Assembly: GCA_020698575.1 (NCBI GenBank) | Contig: CM036251.1 | Coordinates: 7,712,788-7,776,787, forward strand | Length of the DNA stretch: 64,000 nt | Direction of reading: 5' to 3' | Source of the DNA: Bostrychus sinensis | Taxonomy: Eukaryota; Chordata; Actinopteri; Gobiiformes; Eleotridae | Shown: piece after piece, positions 56,101-63,283 of the stretch | How the letters are laid out: each line of letters opens with the position of its first letter | How positions within the stretch are numbered: the stretch's first letter is position 1 | Notes under the pieces: generated by a model | The model's database searches: none | Told to the model about the DNA's origin: nothing | Seen by the model: the letters and a program-made list of their open reading frames with translations, nothing else | Made by a program: the position numbers and the translations under genes

Positions 56101-59100
56101 GCTGTACCTTACTTATGTATTCCCTGCCTGACTGTGTATTAAAGATAATAATGCGTTTCATATGAGCAGGCAATGGTAGTCAAACCTGGGTTATTACCTT
56201 GATGTATGCTATTATGTCTTTGCTAGCAGGGGGACTGTTTTGTAAAGTCATGGCGCACCTGGCTTTTGCAGAAACATAAAACTTCCAGTAAGACAAGCAA
56301 TTACATAGGTATTGTCCTTTTAAGATGGAAAAAGAGACGCATTTAATATTTTACATGACATGATCTATTACAGTGATTCTCAGACTTATCACACCAAGTA
56401 CCACCACAATATTTCAACTCCCGAGTACCAGCTTTAATGGACTGAAATGAGTACTGAAAAAGGACAAAACAGAGACTATACTGGATGAGCGACTAAGCCA
56501 GGACTAAAGCAGGTTCAAACCAGAAATTAGGAATAAACCAGGACTAAACTAGGTCTAAACTAGGACTAAAACAAAACTGAATCAAGACTAAACTAGGTCT
56601 AAAGTAGGGCTAAACCAGGTCTAAACTAGGACTGAGGTATGACTAAACTAGGACTGAACCAGGTCTAAACTCGGAATAAACCACATCTAAACTAGGACTG
56701 AAGTAGAACTGAACCAAGACCACAGCAGGTCTAAACTAGGACTAAGCCAGATCTAAACTAAGTTTAATCCAGGTCTAAACTAGGATTTAACCAGGTCTAA
56801 ACTAAGACTGAGGTATTACTAAACTAGGACTGAAGTAGGACTGAACCAGGTCTAAGCTCTGCCTAAACCAGGTCTAAGGTAGGACTAAACCAGGACTAAA
56901 CTAGGTCTAAACTAGGACCGAGGTATGACTAAACTAGGACTGAAGTACGACTGAACCAGGTCTAAACTAGGACTGAGGTAGACCTGAACCAACACTAAAC
57001 CAGGACTAAACCAGGTTCAAACCAGGTCTAAATTAGGAATAAACCAGGACTAAACTAGGTCTAAACTAGGACTAAAACAAAACTGAATCAAGACTAAACT
57101 AGGTCTAAAGTAGGGCTAAACCAGGTTTAAACTAGGACTAAGTCAGATCTAAACTCGGAATAAACCATGTCTAAACTAGGACTGAAGTAGAACTGAACCA
57201 AGACCACAGCAGGTCTAAACTAGGACTAAGCCAGATCTAAACTAAGTTTAATCCAGGTCTAAACTAGGATTTAACCAGGTCTAAACTAGGACTGAGGTAT
57301 TACTAAACTAGGACTGAAGTAGGACTGAACCAGGTCTAAGCTCGGACTAAACCAGGTCTAAGCTCGGACTAAACCAGGTCTAAGGTAGGACTAAACCAGG
57401 ACTAAACTAGGTCTAAACTAGGACTGAGGTATGACTAAACTAGGACTGAACCAGATCTAAACTCGGAATAAACCACGTCTAAACTAGGACTGAAGTAGAA
57501 CTGAACCAAGACCACAGCAGGTCTAAACTAGGACTAAGCCAGATCTAAACTAAGTTTAATCCAGGTCTAAACTAGGATTTAACCAGGTCTAAACTAAGAC
57601 TGAGGTATTACTAAACTAGGACTGAAGTAGGACTGAACCAGGTCTAAACTAGGACTGAGGTAGACCTGAACCAGGACTAAGCCAGGACTAAACCAGGACT
57701 AAACCAGGACTAAACCAGGACTAAACCAGGACTAAATCAGGACTAAATCAGGACTAAACCAGGACTAAACCAGGACTAAACCAGGACTAAACCAGGACTA
57801 AACCAGGACTAAACCAGGACTAAACCAGGACTTATCTGTGTCTAAACCAGGATAAAAATAAGAAAAACATCTGACTCTAAATTAAGTTAAATCTGGCGCT
57901 TAACTACAAAAGCCTCTCGAGTACCACCAGAAGAAACGTGCGTACCACCATTGTTACCTCCACCTCAGATTGAGAACCCCGTTTTTTGTAAAGCCTCCCC
58001 TGATGAGAACTCATTGAGATTGATACAGATGAGGTCTAGAGCTCGCGCGCTGCAGAAGGAAGTGAATGGGAACAGTTTGTGTACGTCGCTGGCAGTGCAG
58101 AGCAGCAGCAGAGGCAGGTGCTGGTGCTGTCTGTGTTAATGATGTTTTCTTGTTTCTCCATTGTTAGGCCCTGCGAACAGAGCGGGCTCGCCAGGAGCTG
58201 ATCAATCAGGTCCGAGAATCAGCCGCCAAGACTCTGGAGAACATTCGCGGTTAGTGTGGCACCTGCACCAACATGAATGAACAAAAGCATACGACGAGAT
58301 TAAAGATGTACAGGCACATGTCAGTAAATGAGAATACTGTGGAAAAGTCTGTTGTTGCTTTTTCTGTAGTTCATTACAAGTTAAACACACAGCATTATAG
58401 ATGGATAAAGCTACAGGCCACACAAGCTGCGTTTCCATTACACATATGTGCAAAATTTTATCGATATTCTAGAAATGTCGAAAAAACACAATTTCGCAAT
58501 TACACTGTTTCCATTGAATCATAAGCGAATAAAAACAAACCTACTCTCGCGATAAGTCATTCAAAAAACATGGCGACGGATGTAAACATTACTTTGATAT
58601 ACAGCAGATATATCCATATTTCAGCCACGGCACTAGCGCTCATCATCAGCCGTCAAAGGAGACGTCGGCGTCTTATTCAGGCCATGGAGCGACAGGCCCC
58701 TTATACATGGGAGCGGCTCCGTATGAAGCGCATTTGGGAAATTGTGTAGTAGGCGATTTTACAGAAGAGCTGTGGATTCAACATTTCCGAATGACACGCT
58801 CAACTTTTGATGAGCTGTGCGATGCTGTGGGACCTCTTGTGGCGCCCGCTGCGCAATGCCCAAGGCAGCCAGTATCCGGTTGTTGGTCACGTGACTCGTT
58901 TAATTCGAGTGTTTCCATTGCAGTTTTGCGAAATATGTCAATTTCGATACGCCTGAAAAACCACCTCATCCAAGCGCAAAAACTTTTTTTTGATAAATGC
59001 GAGTTTTTTTGAAATTGTCGTGTTTCCATTAGGCAAATTTATATTCGCAAATCCAATTTGCGCAATTTGATGGTCAATGGAAACGCAGCTACAGGCTGAT

Positions 59101-62100
59101 GGACAACATCATATCTGGCAACACACTGCCAGACAAACTCTTTTCCTCTTCTATACAAAGTTTTATACAAAGTTAGTCTGGTCCCTTCTCTTAAATTTTG
59201 TTTCTATGAGCAGAACAATCACAGGCGGAGTAACCAATTAGAGAAATGAAGGGCACTACTTAGCAGTGCACCGCTAACCTGTAAGCAAAACAATAATCTA
59301 TTCTTGCTGGTTTTGTCGTAAAACACCAGAGTATGCTGTATTATTAGCAGCTCTGTACTTATTTCTGAACGAGGACAGCAGCAGAAGCCAGTTGTTTGAA
59401 TGTGAGCGTTACGTCGGACGTCAACAGGACTTTACTGTTGTTAAGATGGAAACAATGCGAATAAAAAAAATCCACAGAGGACTGAACAACAACGAGGACT
59501 TCAGCAGAATCAACAGGTGATGACGAAAAGCACTAAATGCTGTTAATCGGATGAGGGAAGTTTCTTTGGCACCACTTTTGTTCTTGCTGATATGAGATTA
59601 GCTTCTGTATTTGTAAGATGCGCTGCAGATTGAGGGCTGGGATAGGCCAGTTCCAAATCGACCAGGGAGGGACCAGACGGTCCTACTTTCAAAAACAAAG
59701 TAGGAAGTGCTTGCTGGACAGGCTACCATTTTGACATGGCAGGCCACACAATGATTGATCATGTGATCTTCTGTGTATTTATTGCCAATGGCTTTGTGTT
59801 CTGTAACTTTACATTTATATACTGATAAGATGAATTTTCGAATGTCTCCTGCTTTTTTGGCTTGTATGTAGCAGCTGTGGCCTGTTGTTTTGATCTTCTC
59901 CATGTTGGGTCATGAGATGTTTGTTGATGTGTGTCCACTATCTCCTAGGCATGAAAGGTGAACCCTAACCAACTAATTTTAATCCATTCTTGACCAGTCT
60001 ATATGTAAACCCAGGGACATTTTCTTCTCCTGTATCCTAAATAAGCTGTTGGGAAACACACACACACAGGAGTGAGGGGGGCAGACTCACAAACACTGTA
60101 GGAGTGAGTAGTAGTGGCATCTCTGTTTGCTCTGTCTGTTCCATTAAAGCAGGGGCGTCCAAACTTTTTCCAATGAGGGCCAGATCTAGAGATGTGCAAA
60201 TCTTCAAGGGCTCTCCTGATGCTTTCTAAAAACTGAACACATGCTCACTTTATTTTCTTGCTTTCTGCACTTTATTCTGTATAAGAGCCACCTAAACAAG
60301 TTAATTTCTCTACTGTGAGATTAATAAAGTTCAGTCTAATCTAATTCACAAAAAAATAACATCTCTGAACATAAAAACTGCAACTGCAATTATTTTTCGA
60401 CATTTGAAAATACAACGCAGAGAGTATTAGATGAGATGCATAAATATACAGACAAAGCGACAGAAACACTACGAAAGTGCTGGAGGGCCATAAGTAATGC
60501 ATTTTGTCATAGAAGCTGAGGGCCATATGAAATCTCAGACCGTGCCGCAAATGGCCCCCGGGCCGCACTTTGGACATGTCTGCATTAAAGCAACCTAACT
60601 CACCACAATCGCACTATGGCCTCGGTGTTTCCTGCTTCCCTGTTTTTCATGATGTCATGTACCTGGCAAAATTGATAAATGTAGCACTCTGCTCCACACT
60701 GAGTGCTAACATTACAGTGCATAAATTAAAAATGCCTCCTGTTGAAAATGTTTGTGATGGGGAACCTTCAGTAGAAAGTGAGCCTGACAAGATGGATTTT
60801 CACAAATCTCATAATAATCCAGCTTGCATTGCTACGTACCAGCCATTAATCCGAAGTTAGTTGAGTAGATCCACAAAGAAGAAAGAAAGAAAAGGTCCAA
60901 AGTGCTCAGGACGTTTTTATCATTTAGTTATTTTGTATTGAAGGTGCTCTTTGGTGTTTGGGAACAAAGAACTTGCAAAAAATAAAGAAAAAATCAAGGC
61001 ACTCTTCATACACCTGAAATTTAAAAAGCCTTTATTTCATGTGGCTTTATGTTTTTAAAATCTTTAAAAACATAGCGTGCATGTGTTAGTTGAGTAGACC
61101 AATCACTAGGCTCTTCATAGTAAAGTTCTGATGATATCTTAGGCTAGGTTTTTTTCCACAGGGGGTTACTATCACAATATATGAAGTGACTTGAGTTTTC
61201 TTCAAATACAAGAAAACAGCTGCATCTTTTTACTGTAATTCCCTGCATTGCTTGACAAACACAAAGAACACAGTCCCGCCGAGGTTCGCGTTAACAAATG
61301 GCCCATGTTTAAATATATAAGCCACACTTCTTAAATCTCGAGTGGAAATGGTTTCTACAGCTTCGTACATTTCTCTCCGGAGAAATGCACCGGGGCAATC
61401 GCTGTGAGGGATGCTTTGAACAGTCTCCAGGACTACAGGCTGTGAAATCTAATCATCAGTACAGCACAGTTTAGCACACTCCTCATATCATTTATTACTT
61501 CAAAGATGTGTGCTACAAATTTGAGGATGGAGGTTGGATGGGGGAGCGATGTCTTCCTGATCCTCTGCGCACACTGGCAAATAAATAACTGTGTTCATGC
61601 GTACGCAGATGGCAGCGTTACTTTGTGCGTACATGTCTGCTTTTGCTCGAGATGGGAAATGTTATGTACTTTCTGATGTGGCGAGGGGGGTTGGCTCTCA
61701 CCGTTATCTTGCTCACCTCCTGCAGGGCGCCAGGTGTCACAGCGTCTGGCGGAGGAGGCCAAGAAAAGGGAGCGTTTTGAGGAGCTGAAACAACACTTGG
61801 AGCAGGAGCAGGAGGTAGGAGCGCACGCTGAGAGAGCCCCGAAAGGTCCACATTTAAATTTAGAAAAGGAATCGCAAAACTAATCAGTGTATTTGTACAC
61901 AACCCAATTCAGAAAATGATGAAACACTGTAAAATGTAAATGAAAACAGAATGCACTGATGAGCAAATTTAATCAAACCACATTTCTCCACATTCTCAAA
62001 TGTTTTTATTTAATTTGCAAATTTACAGATTATTAATATTATTATTTTTATTATTACACAATTTTGGATACAGCTTTTTTATGTATGACTTATATATTTT

Positions 62101-63283
62101 TATATATATATTTTGGGGGCTATTTTTAAAAATGTAAATCAAATTTATAAAAACAGGCGTTTATGTTTTTTATGATATGTACTGTGTAGGGGTGTAATGA
62201 TACGTTTTTGCAACTGATACGATATGTATCAATTAAAAGTGTTTCAATACGATTCAAGAATGATACTGACTAATTTGAAACGATACGATTCGATACGATT
62301 GAACACCTTCATATCAAAAATCGATACAGCATCTATTTGCCAAAAATGATAAAAGTTTACTCTCAAATGCAGCACCGCGGCCGGGGTTGATTATGTCCAG
62401 CAGACAGAGAGTGAAGAAAAGTTGAATATAACATTTTATTTAATTAAAAACACAAAATTTATCTCCAAAAAGCCATATCTGGTTTTATTTTTAACACAAA
62501 TTTCTAAGTTTGACATTTCCGATATTATCGATCGATACTTCATGTGTATCGATATTCACTTCCTAGAAAACAATACGATTCGATACAAGGTCGTGTGTAT
62601 CAATGTAGTTGTATCATAGGAAAAAACATCGAGACAGTTACTGTATCATGTACATTGCCTGTATAAATGTGTTATTATTAAACATTTTCTTTTTCTGAAA
62701 TGTATCTCATGTTGAGATTGGTGCAAAATTGGTGAGCTTCTAAAATGCTGCATTTATACCCAGTCATTACTGTTGCCTAATAAAGCTATTTAGTTTCAAA
62801 TGCTCCTCCAACATTTTTCTTAGTACCACACACTTTACCAGCCTTTTGTTGCCCTTGTCCTAACTTTTGGAGATGTTTCTGCCATCAAACGCAAAATTAT
62901 TACAAAAAAAAATCTGAAATAGCAACTTCTCCGTTTTAAGACCTGATGTGTTATGTTAAATATATTTTTAAAATATGGTTTTATGCGATTTGCAAAACAT
63001 TATTCTGTTTACTTACACTCTGTACACATGTTGCTATAAATTCTTGTTTTTAGCGTAGTGCCAAGTGCGAGGGAGTCTTATGTAAAGACTAAAATATGTA
63101 GGTTATACACTGCTTTGTAACCTCCTTTTTAAAACTTCATGTCATTTATATTTTGTGTGGGTATCAGTGGCGAAGTGCAGCCAAGAAGAAGCAGGAAGAG
63201 GATGATTTCAGCTTTGCCCGAGAGCTGAGGGACAGAGAGAAAAGACTACAGGCCCTGGAGGAGCAGCTGGAGCAACAAGCCAG
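31717..63283 (+). CDS. tubgcp6: Gamma-tubulin complex component 6 (GCP6), N-terminal about 763 residues; gene continues past the right end
   Basis: Thirteen coding exons keep frame through GT-AG introns: 31717-32502, 32591-32754, 32871-33087, 34653-34811, 36595-36716, 38135-38198, 38288-38397, 41013-41104, 48959-49098, 51651-51800, 58168-58249, 61726-61814 and 63168-63283. GCP6 is a subunit of the gamma-tubulin ring complex that nucleates microtubules at centrosomes and is needed for ring assembly and centriole duplication. Residues 1-262 are the N-terminal region with ARNK/PPRNK-like and SLFGALQHTRT motifs, followed by DEGFQSASNLTPDSQSES. From about residue 375 the first GRIP part of the gamma-tubulin complex fold begins (LLNVLIGVASTTF, GLVFQAFTGGLRKYLHYYR, GVKLLSYLYNEAQNNCSNE, EDCVPIFLRHFANNVYVCGK, EIEKDCAVYRGRMERIAKHS). 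Residues about 669-763 are a Glu/Arg/Lys/Gln-rich coiled coil. The internal repeats, second GRIP part and stop lie outside the window. The start is chosen by a strong A at -3 and alignment to the family N-terminus. Confidence 0.95.
32591..32754 (+). CDS. tubgcp6: tubgcp6 coding exon 2
   Basis: The exon encodes SEDEGFQSASNLTPDSQSES, then VTDLWEALRTFEPGRRRCWE. The acceptor is ttggctgcag. The intron before it is 88 bp. Confidence 0.95.
32871..33087 (+). CDS. tubgcp6: tubgcp6 coding exon 3
   Basis: The exon encodes PPGKREAFYVTEGGREAFDQ to LVSDLLNVLIGVASTTFPLN K, the entry to the GRIP1 region. The donor AAG|gtttgg is weak at +3 to +6. Confidence 0.95.
33225..34260. mobile_element. DNA transposon remnant (CATAACATTATGACCAC family), interrupted by a MITE
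   Basis: The left end is ggcattacattatgaccac and the right end, inverted, gtggtcataatgttatgcc. The body (cacaagagctgcag, ggacaaaatgtt, cccactaacagg) matches 39905-40236. The MITE at 33536 splits it. Confidence 0.7.
33536..34228. mobile_element. hAT-like MITE (copy 2), with a partial second copy fused to it
   Basis: The complete copy is 33536-33960 (taggactgtacaatatatcg to tatcgtgcagcccta). A right-half copy follows to about 34228 (atatcatgcagcc). The interior carries ttagtcac, ttagcctt, ttattcct and ttagtctg at 11-bp steps. Confidence 0.75.
34653..34811 (+). CDS. tubgcp6: tubgcp6 coding exon 4
   Basis: The exon is 53 in-frame codons: VCVSGASPESVSRLLGELA, then YGTHYLRLSQFSLQSAEKK and GLVFQ. 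The acceptor follows a run of C (tcccccccccag). An inverted-repeat element begins 62 bp after the donor. Confidence 0.95.
34874..35446. mobile_element. MITE with about 130-bp inverted termini, tubgcp6 intron 4
   Basis: The left end cggaagcgtattgcgttcac is inverted at the right end (gtgaacacaatacacttccg). The arms contain tandem agttctgtttttatgagaaa units. The flanks are TA on both sides (34872-34873 and 35447-35448), as for Tc1/mariner-type insertion. Confidence 0.8.
35500..35642 (+). mobile_element. LINE 3'-tail-like fragment (copy 2 of 3)
   Basis: The sequence cagtgtactctctgtgcc, gacaaatggagagcattg and agaaagggcatccagc matches 9498-9652. Confidence 0.55.
35785..36205 (+). repeat. Dispersed repeat (ggaaaagtcatgg family), copy 2
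   Basis: The stretches ttggtctaaagttttggaaa, tttaaacagcacaag and caaaagttttggaaaagtca follow the order of 6897-7300. Confidence 0.6.
36595..36716 (+). CDS. tubgcp6: tubgcp6 coding exon 5
   Basis: The exon encodes AFTGGLRKYLHYYRACVLST, then LTIGFLFRKVGQQL. The acceptor tgctttgcttag has a short pyrimidine tract. Confidence 0.95.
36748..38029. mobile_element. DNA transposon remnant (GTGCAAAAGTTTAGG termini), with nested MITE
   Basis: The left end cagagccgtgcaaaagttta is inverted at the right end (cctaagacttttgcacagtgctg). It fills almost all of tubgcp6 intron 5. The MITE at 37413 is inside it. No transposase frame was recognised. Confidence 0.65.
37413..37863. mobile_element. hAT-like MITE (copy 3), complete
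   Basis: The ends are taggactgcacaatatacc and tatcgtgcagcccta. The 8-bp flanks gttcatac and cttcatac match at 7 of 8. The interior carries the 11-bp-step TTAG segment. Confidence 0.8.
38135..38198 (+). CDS. tubgcp6: tubgcp6 coding exon 6
   Basis: The exon encodes RYLSELCCVDGPLGAGQATF PV. The donor is GTG|gtgagt. The following intron is only 89 bp. Confidence 0.93.
38288..38397 (+). CDS. tubgcp6: tubgcp6 coding exon 7
   Basis: The exon encodes GVKLLSYLYNEAQNNCSNEN, then LVILSLLKRSCEPYT. The donor is CG|gtgggt. A hAT element lies 54 bp downstream. Confidence 0.95.
38452..39111. mobile_element. Non-autonomous hAT element, tubgcp6 intron 7
   Basis: The termini cagtggttcccaaagt and actttgggaatggctg are inverted. 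An exact 8-bp duplication TTCAAATG lies at 38444-38451 and 39112-39119. A SINE is nested at 38725-38962. Confidence 0.9.
38725..38962 (-). mobile_element. tRNA-derived SINE nested in the hAT element
   Basis: On the - strand: head agtagctcagttggaagag (A box) and ggcggttcaaacccc (B box), then body gtgtccttgggcaagacag and agtgctttgagtaccc, ending agcgctatataaatg. Confidence 0.8.
39151..40236. mobile_element. DNA transposon remnant (CATAACATTATGACCAC family), copy 2, with insertions
   Basis: The left end is aaggcataacattatgacca; the right body (39905-40236) matches 33260-33535 and ends gtcagtggtcgtaacgtt. A SINE 3' fragment lies inside at 39484-39570 (gtccagggtgtactcc to agatgaatgaatga). Confidence 0.65.
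40237..41012. other. tubgcp6 intron 7, nothing firm
   Basis: AT-rich; part (40365-40620) resembles an old DNA transposon (gacccacttttgattctgac). No gene. Confidence 0.3.
41013..41104 (+). CDS. tubgcp6: tubgcp6 coding exon 8
   Basis: The exon encodes FVSDWVYSGVFRDVYGEFMI, then QVNEEYLGFR. The donor AGAG|gtacac runs straight into a CA repeat. Confidence 0.95.
41105..41135 (+). repeat. (AC)n microsatellite starting at the exon 8 donor
   Basis: The intron begins gtacacacac and continues as an uninterrupted AC run of about 15 units. The donor positions +3 to +6 are part of the repeat. Confidence 0.95.
41136..42012. other. tubgcp6 intron 8, nothing recognised
   Basis: No gene or clear repeat seen. 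Confidence 0.3.
42013..42170 (+). mobile_element. Tc1-like transposon left end
   Basis: A TA is followed by cagtggggcaaaaaagtatt, tagtcagccaccgattgtgc and aagttctcccacttaaaaag, the known terminal sequence type of a fish Tc1 family. No transposase frame or right end was recognised downstream. Confidence 0.75.
42580..42832 (-). repeat. 11-bp minisatellite array 6 with a 33-bp unit
   Basis: About 7.5 copies of a 33-bp unit, TCTGTGCTGCT, TTAGACCTGGT and TTAGTCCTAGT (or TTAGTTTTAGT). A repeated 104-codon frame here is an artefact of a period divisible by three. Confidence 0.95.
42833..44089. other. tubgcp6 intron 8, nothing recognised; poly-T run at about 44026-44052
   Basis: No gene seen. The sequence caggacacacatacgttagg near 43667, and inverse-like cacgtatgtgtcct patterns near 42976, hint at an inverted-repeat element of about 0.7 kb, not proven. 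Confidence 0.3.
44090..44275 (-). repeat. 11-bp minisatellite array 7 (degenerate, inverse)
   Basis: Units of the gtttagtcctg / ggtttagccct type in inverse orientation. Confidence 0.8.
44276..45258. other. tubgcp6 intron 8, no gene
   Basis: Part (44700-45110) has gaactgagaaagcttcttgg and related stretches seen again near 49560-49800, so it is probably a dispersed repeat. Confidence 0.3.
45267..46294 (-). mobile_element. hAT transposon, 1028 bp, with BED zinc-finger transposase fragment
   Basis: The 15-bp termini TAGTGCTGCACGATT are perfect inverted repeats, flanked by an exact 8-bp duplication CTGGTGTT (45259-45266 and 46295-46302). On the - strand a 119-residue frame (45920-45561) has a BED-type zinc finger: VVWRYFGFRYDG, VPCKTSKAKVAT and NLYQHLRQHREKYDE. 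The catalytic part is missing, so this is an internally deleted copy. The second zinc Cys of the finger is Ser here. Confidence 0.92.
45561..45920 (-). pseudogene. hAT transposase N-terminal fragment (BED finger), inactive
   Basis: This is a 119-residue frame within the hAT element. The BED finger has Cys-Lys-Thr-Ser where Cys-x2-Cys is expected, then His-x3-His. It lacks the RNase H-like catalytic domain and dimerisation region, so it cannot transpose itself. Confidence 0.8.
46622..46775 (+). mobile_element. LINE 3'-tail-like fragment (copy 3 of 3)
   Basis: The sequence cagtgtactctttgtgctgg, ggataaatggagcgggc and gctgtggtgacccccagaag matches 9498-9652. Confidence 0.6.
46776..47439. other. 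tubgcp6 intron 8, nothing recognised
   Basis: No gene; short frames lack domains. Confidence 0.3.
47440..48845 (+). repeat. 11-bp minisatellite array 8 with two 22-bp units
   Basis: The left part is degenerate. From about 48290 it is a 22-bp repeat of GGGACTAAACT and GGGCCTTAATC (about 12-14 copies), then a 22-bp repeat of GGACTAAACTG and GGCCGAAACTA (6 copies, 48640-48780). Confidence 0.95.
48959..49098 (+). CDS. tubgcp6: tubgcp6 coding exon 9
   Basis: The exon encodes KNFWVQGYTLISKDVEDCVP, then IFLRHFANNVYVCGKTINLL and KICCPQ. A minisatellite array ends about 110 bp before the acceptor tcacag. Confidence 0.95.
49099..50250. other. tubgcp6 intron 9, no gene
   Basis: AT-rich. The 49500-49910 stretch has inverted matching pieces (ccacaacaaaaggtt and aacctttttgttgtg) and may be an old inverted-repeat element. 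Confidence 0.3.
50267..50688. mobile_element. hAT-like MITE (copy 4), complete
   Basis: The ends are tagggctgcgcaatatatcg and attgtgcagcccta. The flanks gtaccatt and gtaccgtt match at 7 of 8. The interior carries the 11-bp-step TTAG segment. It seems inserted in another repeat (about 50251-51005, ggtaccgttcagatttt). Confidence 0.8.
51006..51650. other. tubgcp6 intron 9, nothing recognised
   Basis: No gene or clear repeat up to the acceptor at 51650. Confidence 0.3.
51651..51800 (+). CDS. tubgcp6: tubgcp6 coding exon 10
   Basis: The exon encodes HYICWSELPVPRIAVTFSLQ, then EIEKDCAVYRGRMERIAKHS and AISREEQ. The donor is CAA|gtaatg. The 6.4-kb intron after it is mostly minisatellite. Confidence 0.94.
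51915..54658 (+). repeat. 11-bp minisatellite array 9, the largest, 22-bp unit
   Basis: The main unit is two 11-mers, AGGTCTGAATG and AGGACCAAACC (or AGGACTAAACC), repeated many times at 51915-52390, 52615-52690 and 52920-53960. Blocks of AGGTCTAAACC with CGGGCTAAACC lie between. Blocks 52390-52620 and 52690-52920 are near copies. Frames on the - strand are artefacts. Confidence 0.97.
54659..55564. mobile_element. MITE with CCGTATTTTCCGCA termini, splitting the minisatellite
   Basis: The left end ccgtattttccgcattataa is inverted at the right end (ttatagtgcggaaaatacgg), with TA on both sides (54657-54658 and 55565-55566). Repeated tgcgccttataatccgatgc motifs lie inside the ends. No transposase frame was recognised. 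Confidence 0.85.
55567..55757 (+). repeat. 11-bp minisatellite array 10 (continuation of array 9)
   Basis: About 17 units of the aggactaaacc / aggtcttaac type continue the array after the MITE. Confidence 0.88.
55758..56434. other. tubgcp6 intron 10; possible transposon fragment at 55758-55920
   Basis: The sequence acagcattgtaaaaaactgg, tggagagcaagatgc and gggttattctactaaatact resembles a common fish DNA-transposon sequence. The rest is unremarkable. Confidence 0.35.
56435..57866 (+). repeat. 11-bp minisatellite array 11 with long higher-order repeats
   Basis: The landmark cacagcaggtctaaactagg starts at 56721, 57205 and 57513, so spacings are 484 and 308 bp, 44 and 28 units of exactly 11 bp. 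The right end (57675-57830) is a run of GGACTAAACCA. Confidence 0.95.
58168..58249 (+). CDS. tubgcp6: tubgcp6 coding exon 11 (start of coiled coil)
   Basis: The exon encodes ALRTERARQELINQVRESAA, then KTLENIR. The acceptor is ctccattgttag and the donor CGCG|gttagt. Confidence 0.93.
58425..59090 (+). mobile_element. PIF/Harbinger transposon remnant
   Basis: The termini agctgcgtttccatt and aatggaaacgcagct are inverted. The + strand has fragments of a Harbinger transposase N-terminus: MERQAPYTWERLRMKRI at 58683, then after a frameshift DFTEELWIQHFRMTRSTFDE and LCDAVGPLVAPAAQCPRQPV. The DDE domain is deleted. Confidence 0.8.
59235..59645 (+). repeat. Dispersed repeat, copy 2 (first copy at 20445-20745)
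   Basis: It shares the stretches listed for copy 1 and has about 110 bp more, near 59450-59590. Confidence 0.6.
60150..60582. mobile_element. hAT MITE with a LINE tail nested inside
   Basis: The ends caggggcgtccaaac and gtttggacatgtctg type (tttggacatgtctg) are inverted. An exact 8-bp duplication CATTAAAG lies at 60142-60149 and 60583-60590. At 60257-60347 is the LINE tail also seen at 13-130. Confidence 0.88.
60583..61725. other. tubgcp6 intron 11, nothing recognised
   Basis: No gene; a 96-codon frame at 60570-60860 has no domain or splice support. Confidence 0.3.
61726..61814 (+). CDS. tubgcp6: tubgcp6 coding exon 12 (coiled coil)
   Basis: The exon encodes QVSQRLAEEAKKRERFEELK, then QHLEQEQE. 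The acceptor is cacctcctgcag and the donor GAG|gtagga. Confidence 0.94.
61815..62184. other. tubgcp6 intron 12, AT-rich, nothing recognised
   Basis: AT-rich intron sequence with a TATTATTATT run near 62035. Confidence 0.3.
62185..62625. mobile_element. Probable hAT-like repeat (GGGGTGTAATGATACG)
   Basis: It begins taggggtgtaatgatacg and is full of cgatacgattcgatac motifs, ending gtatcaatgtagttgtatca. Similar elements are common in fish. The boundaries are not exact. Confidence 0.5.
63168..63283 (+). CDS. tubgcp6: tubgcp6 coding exon 13 (coiled coil; last in the window)
   Basis: The exon encodes KKKQEEDDFSFARELRDREK, then RLQALEEQLEQQA. The family continues after this point, so a donor is needed; the best is AG|gtctaa, a weak site with C at +3. 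Read-through would add Arg-Ser-Lys and stop at TGA. Confidence 0.88.

Noticed and set aside
2049..57866. Interstitial telomere repeats, because units contain CTAAACC
   Set aside because: There is no run of TTAGGG/CCCTAA, and the 11-bp step does not fit a 6- or 7-bp telomere repeat.
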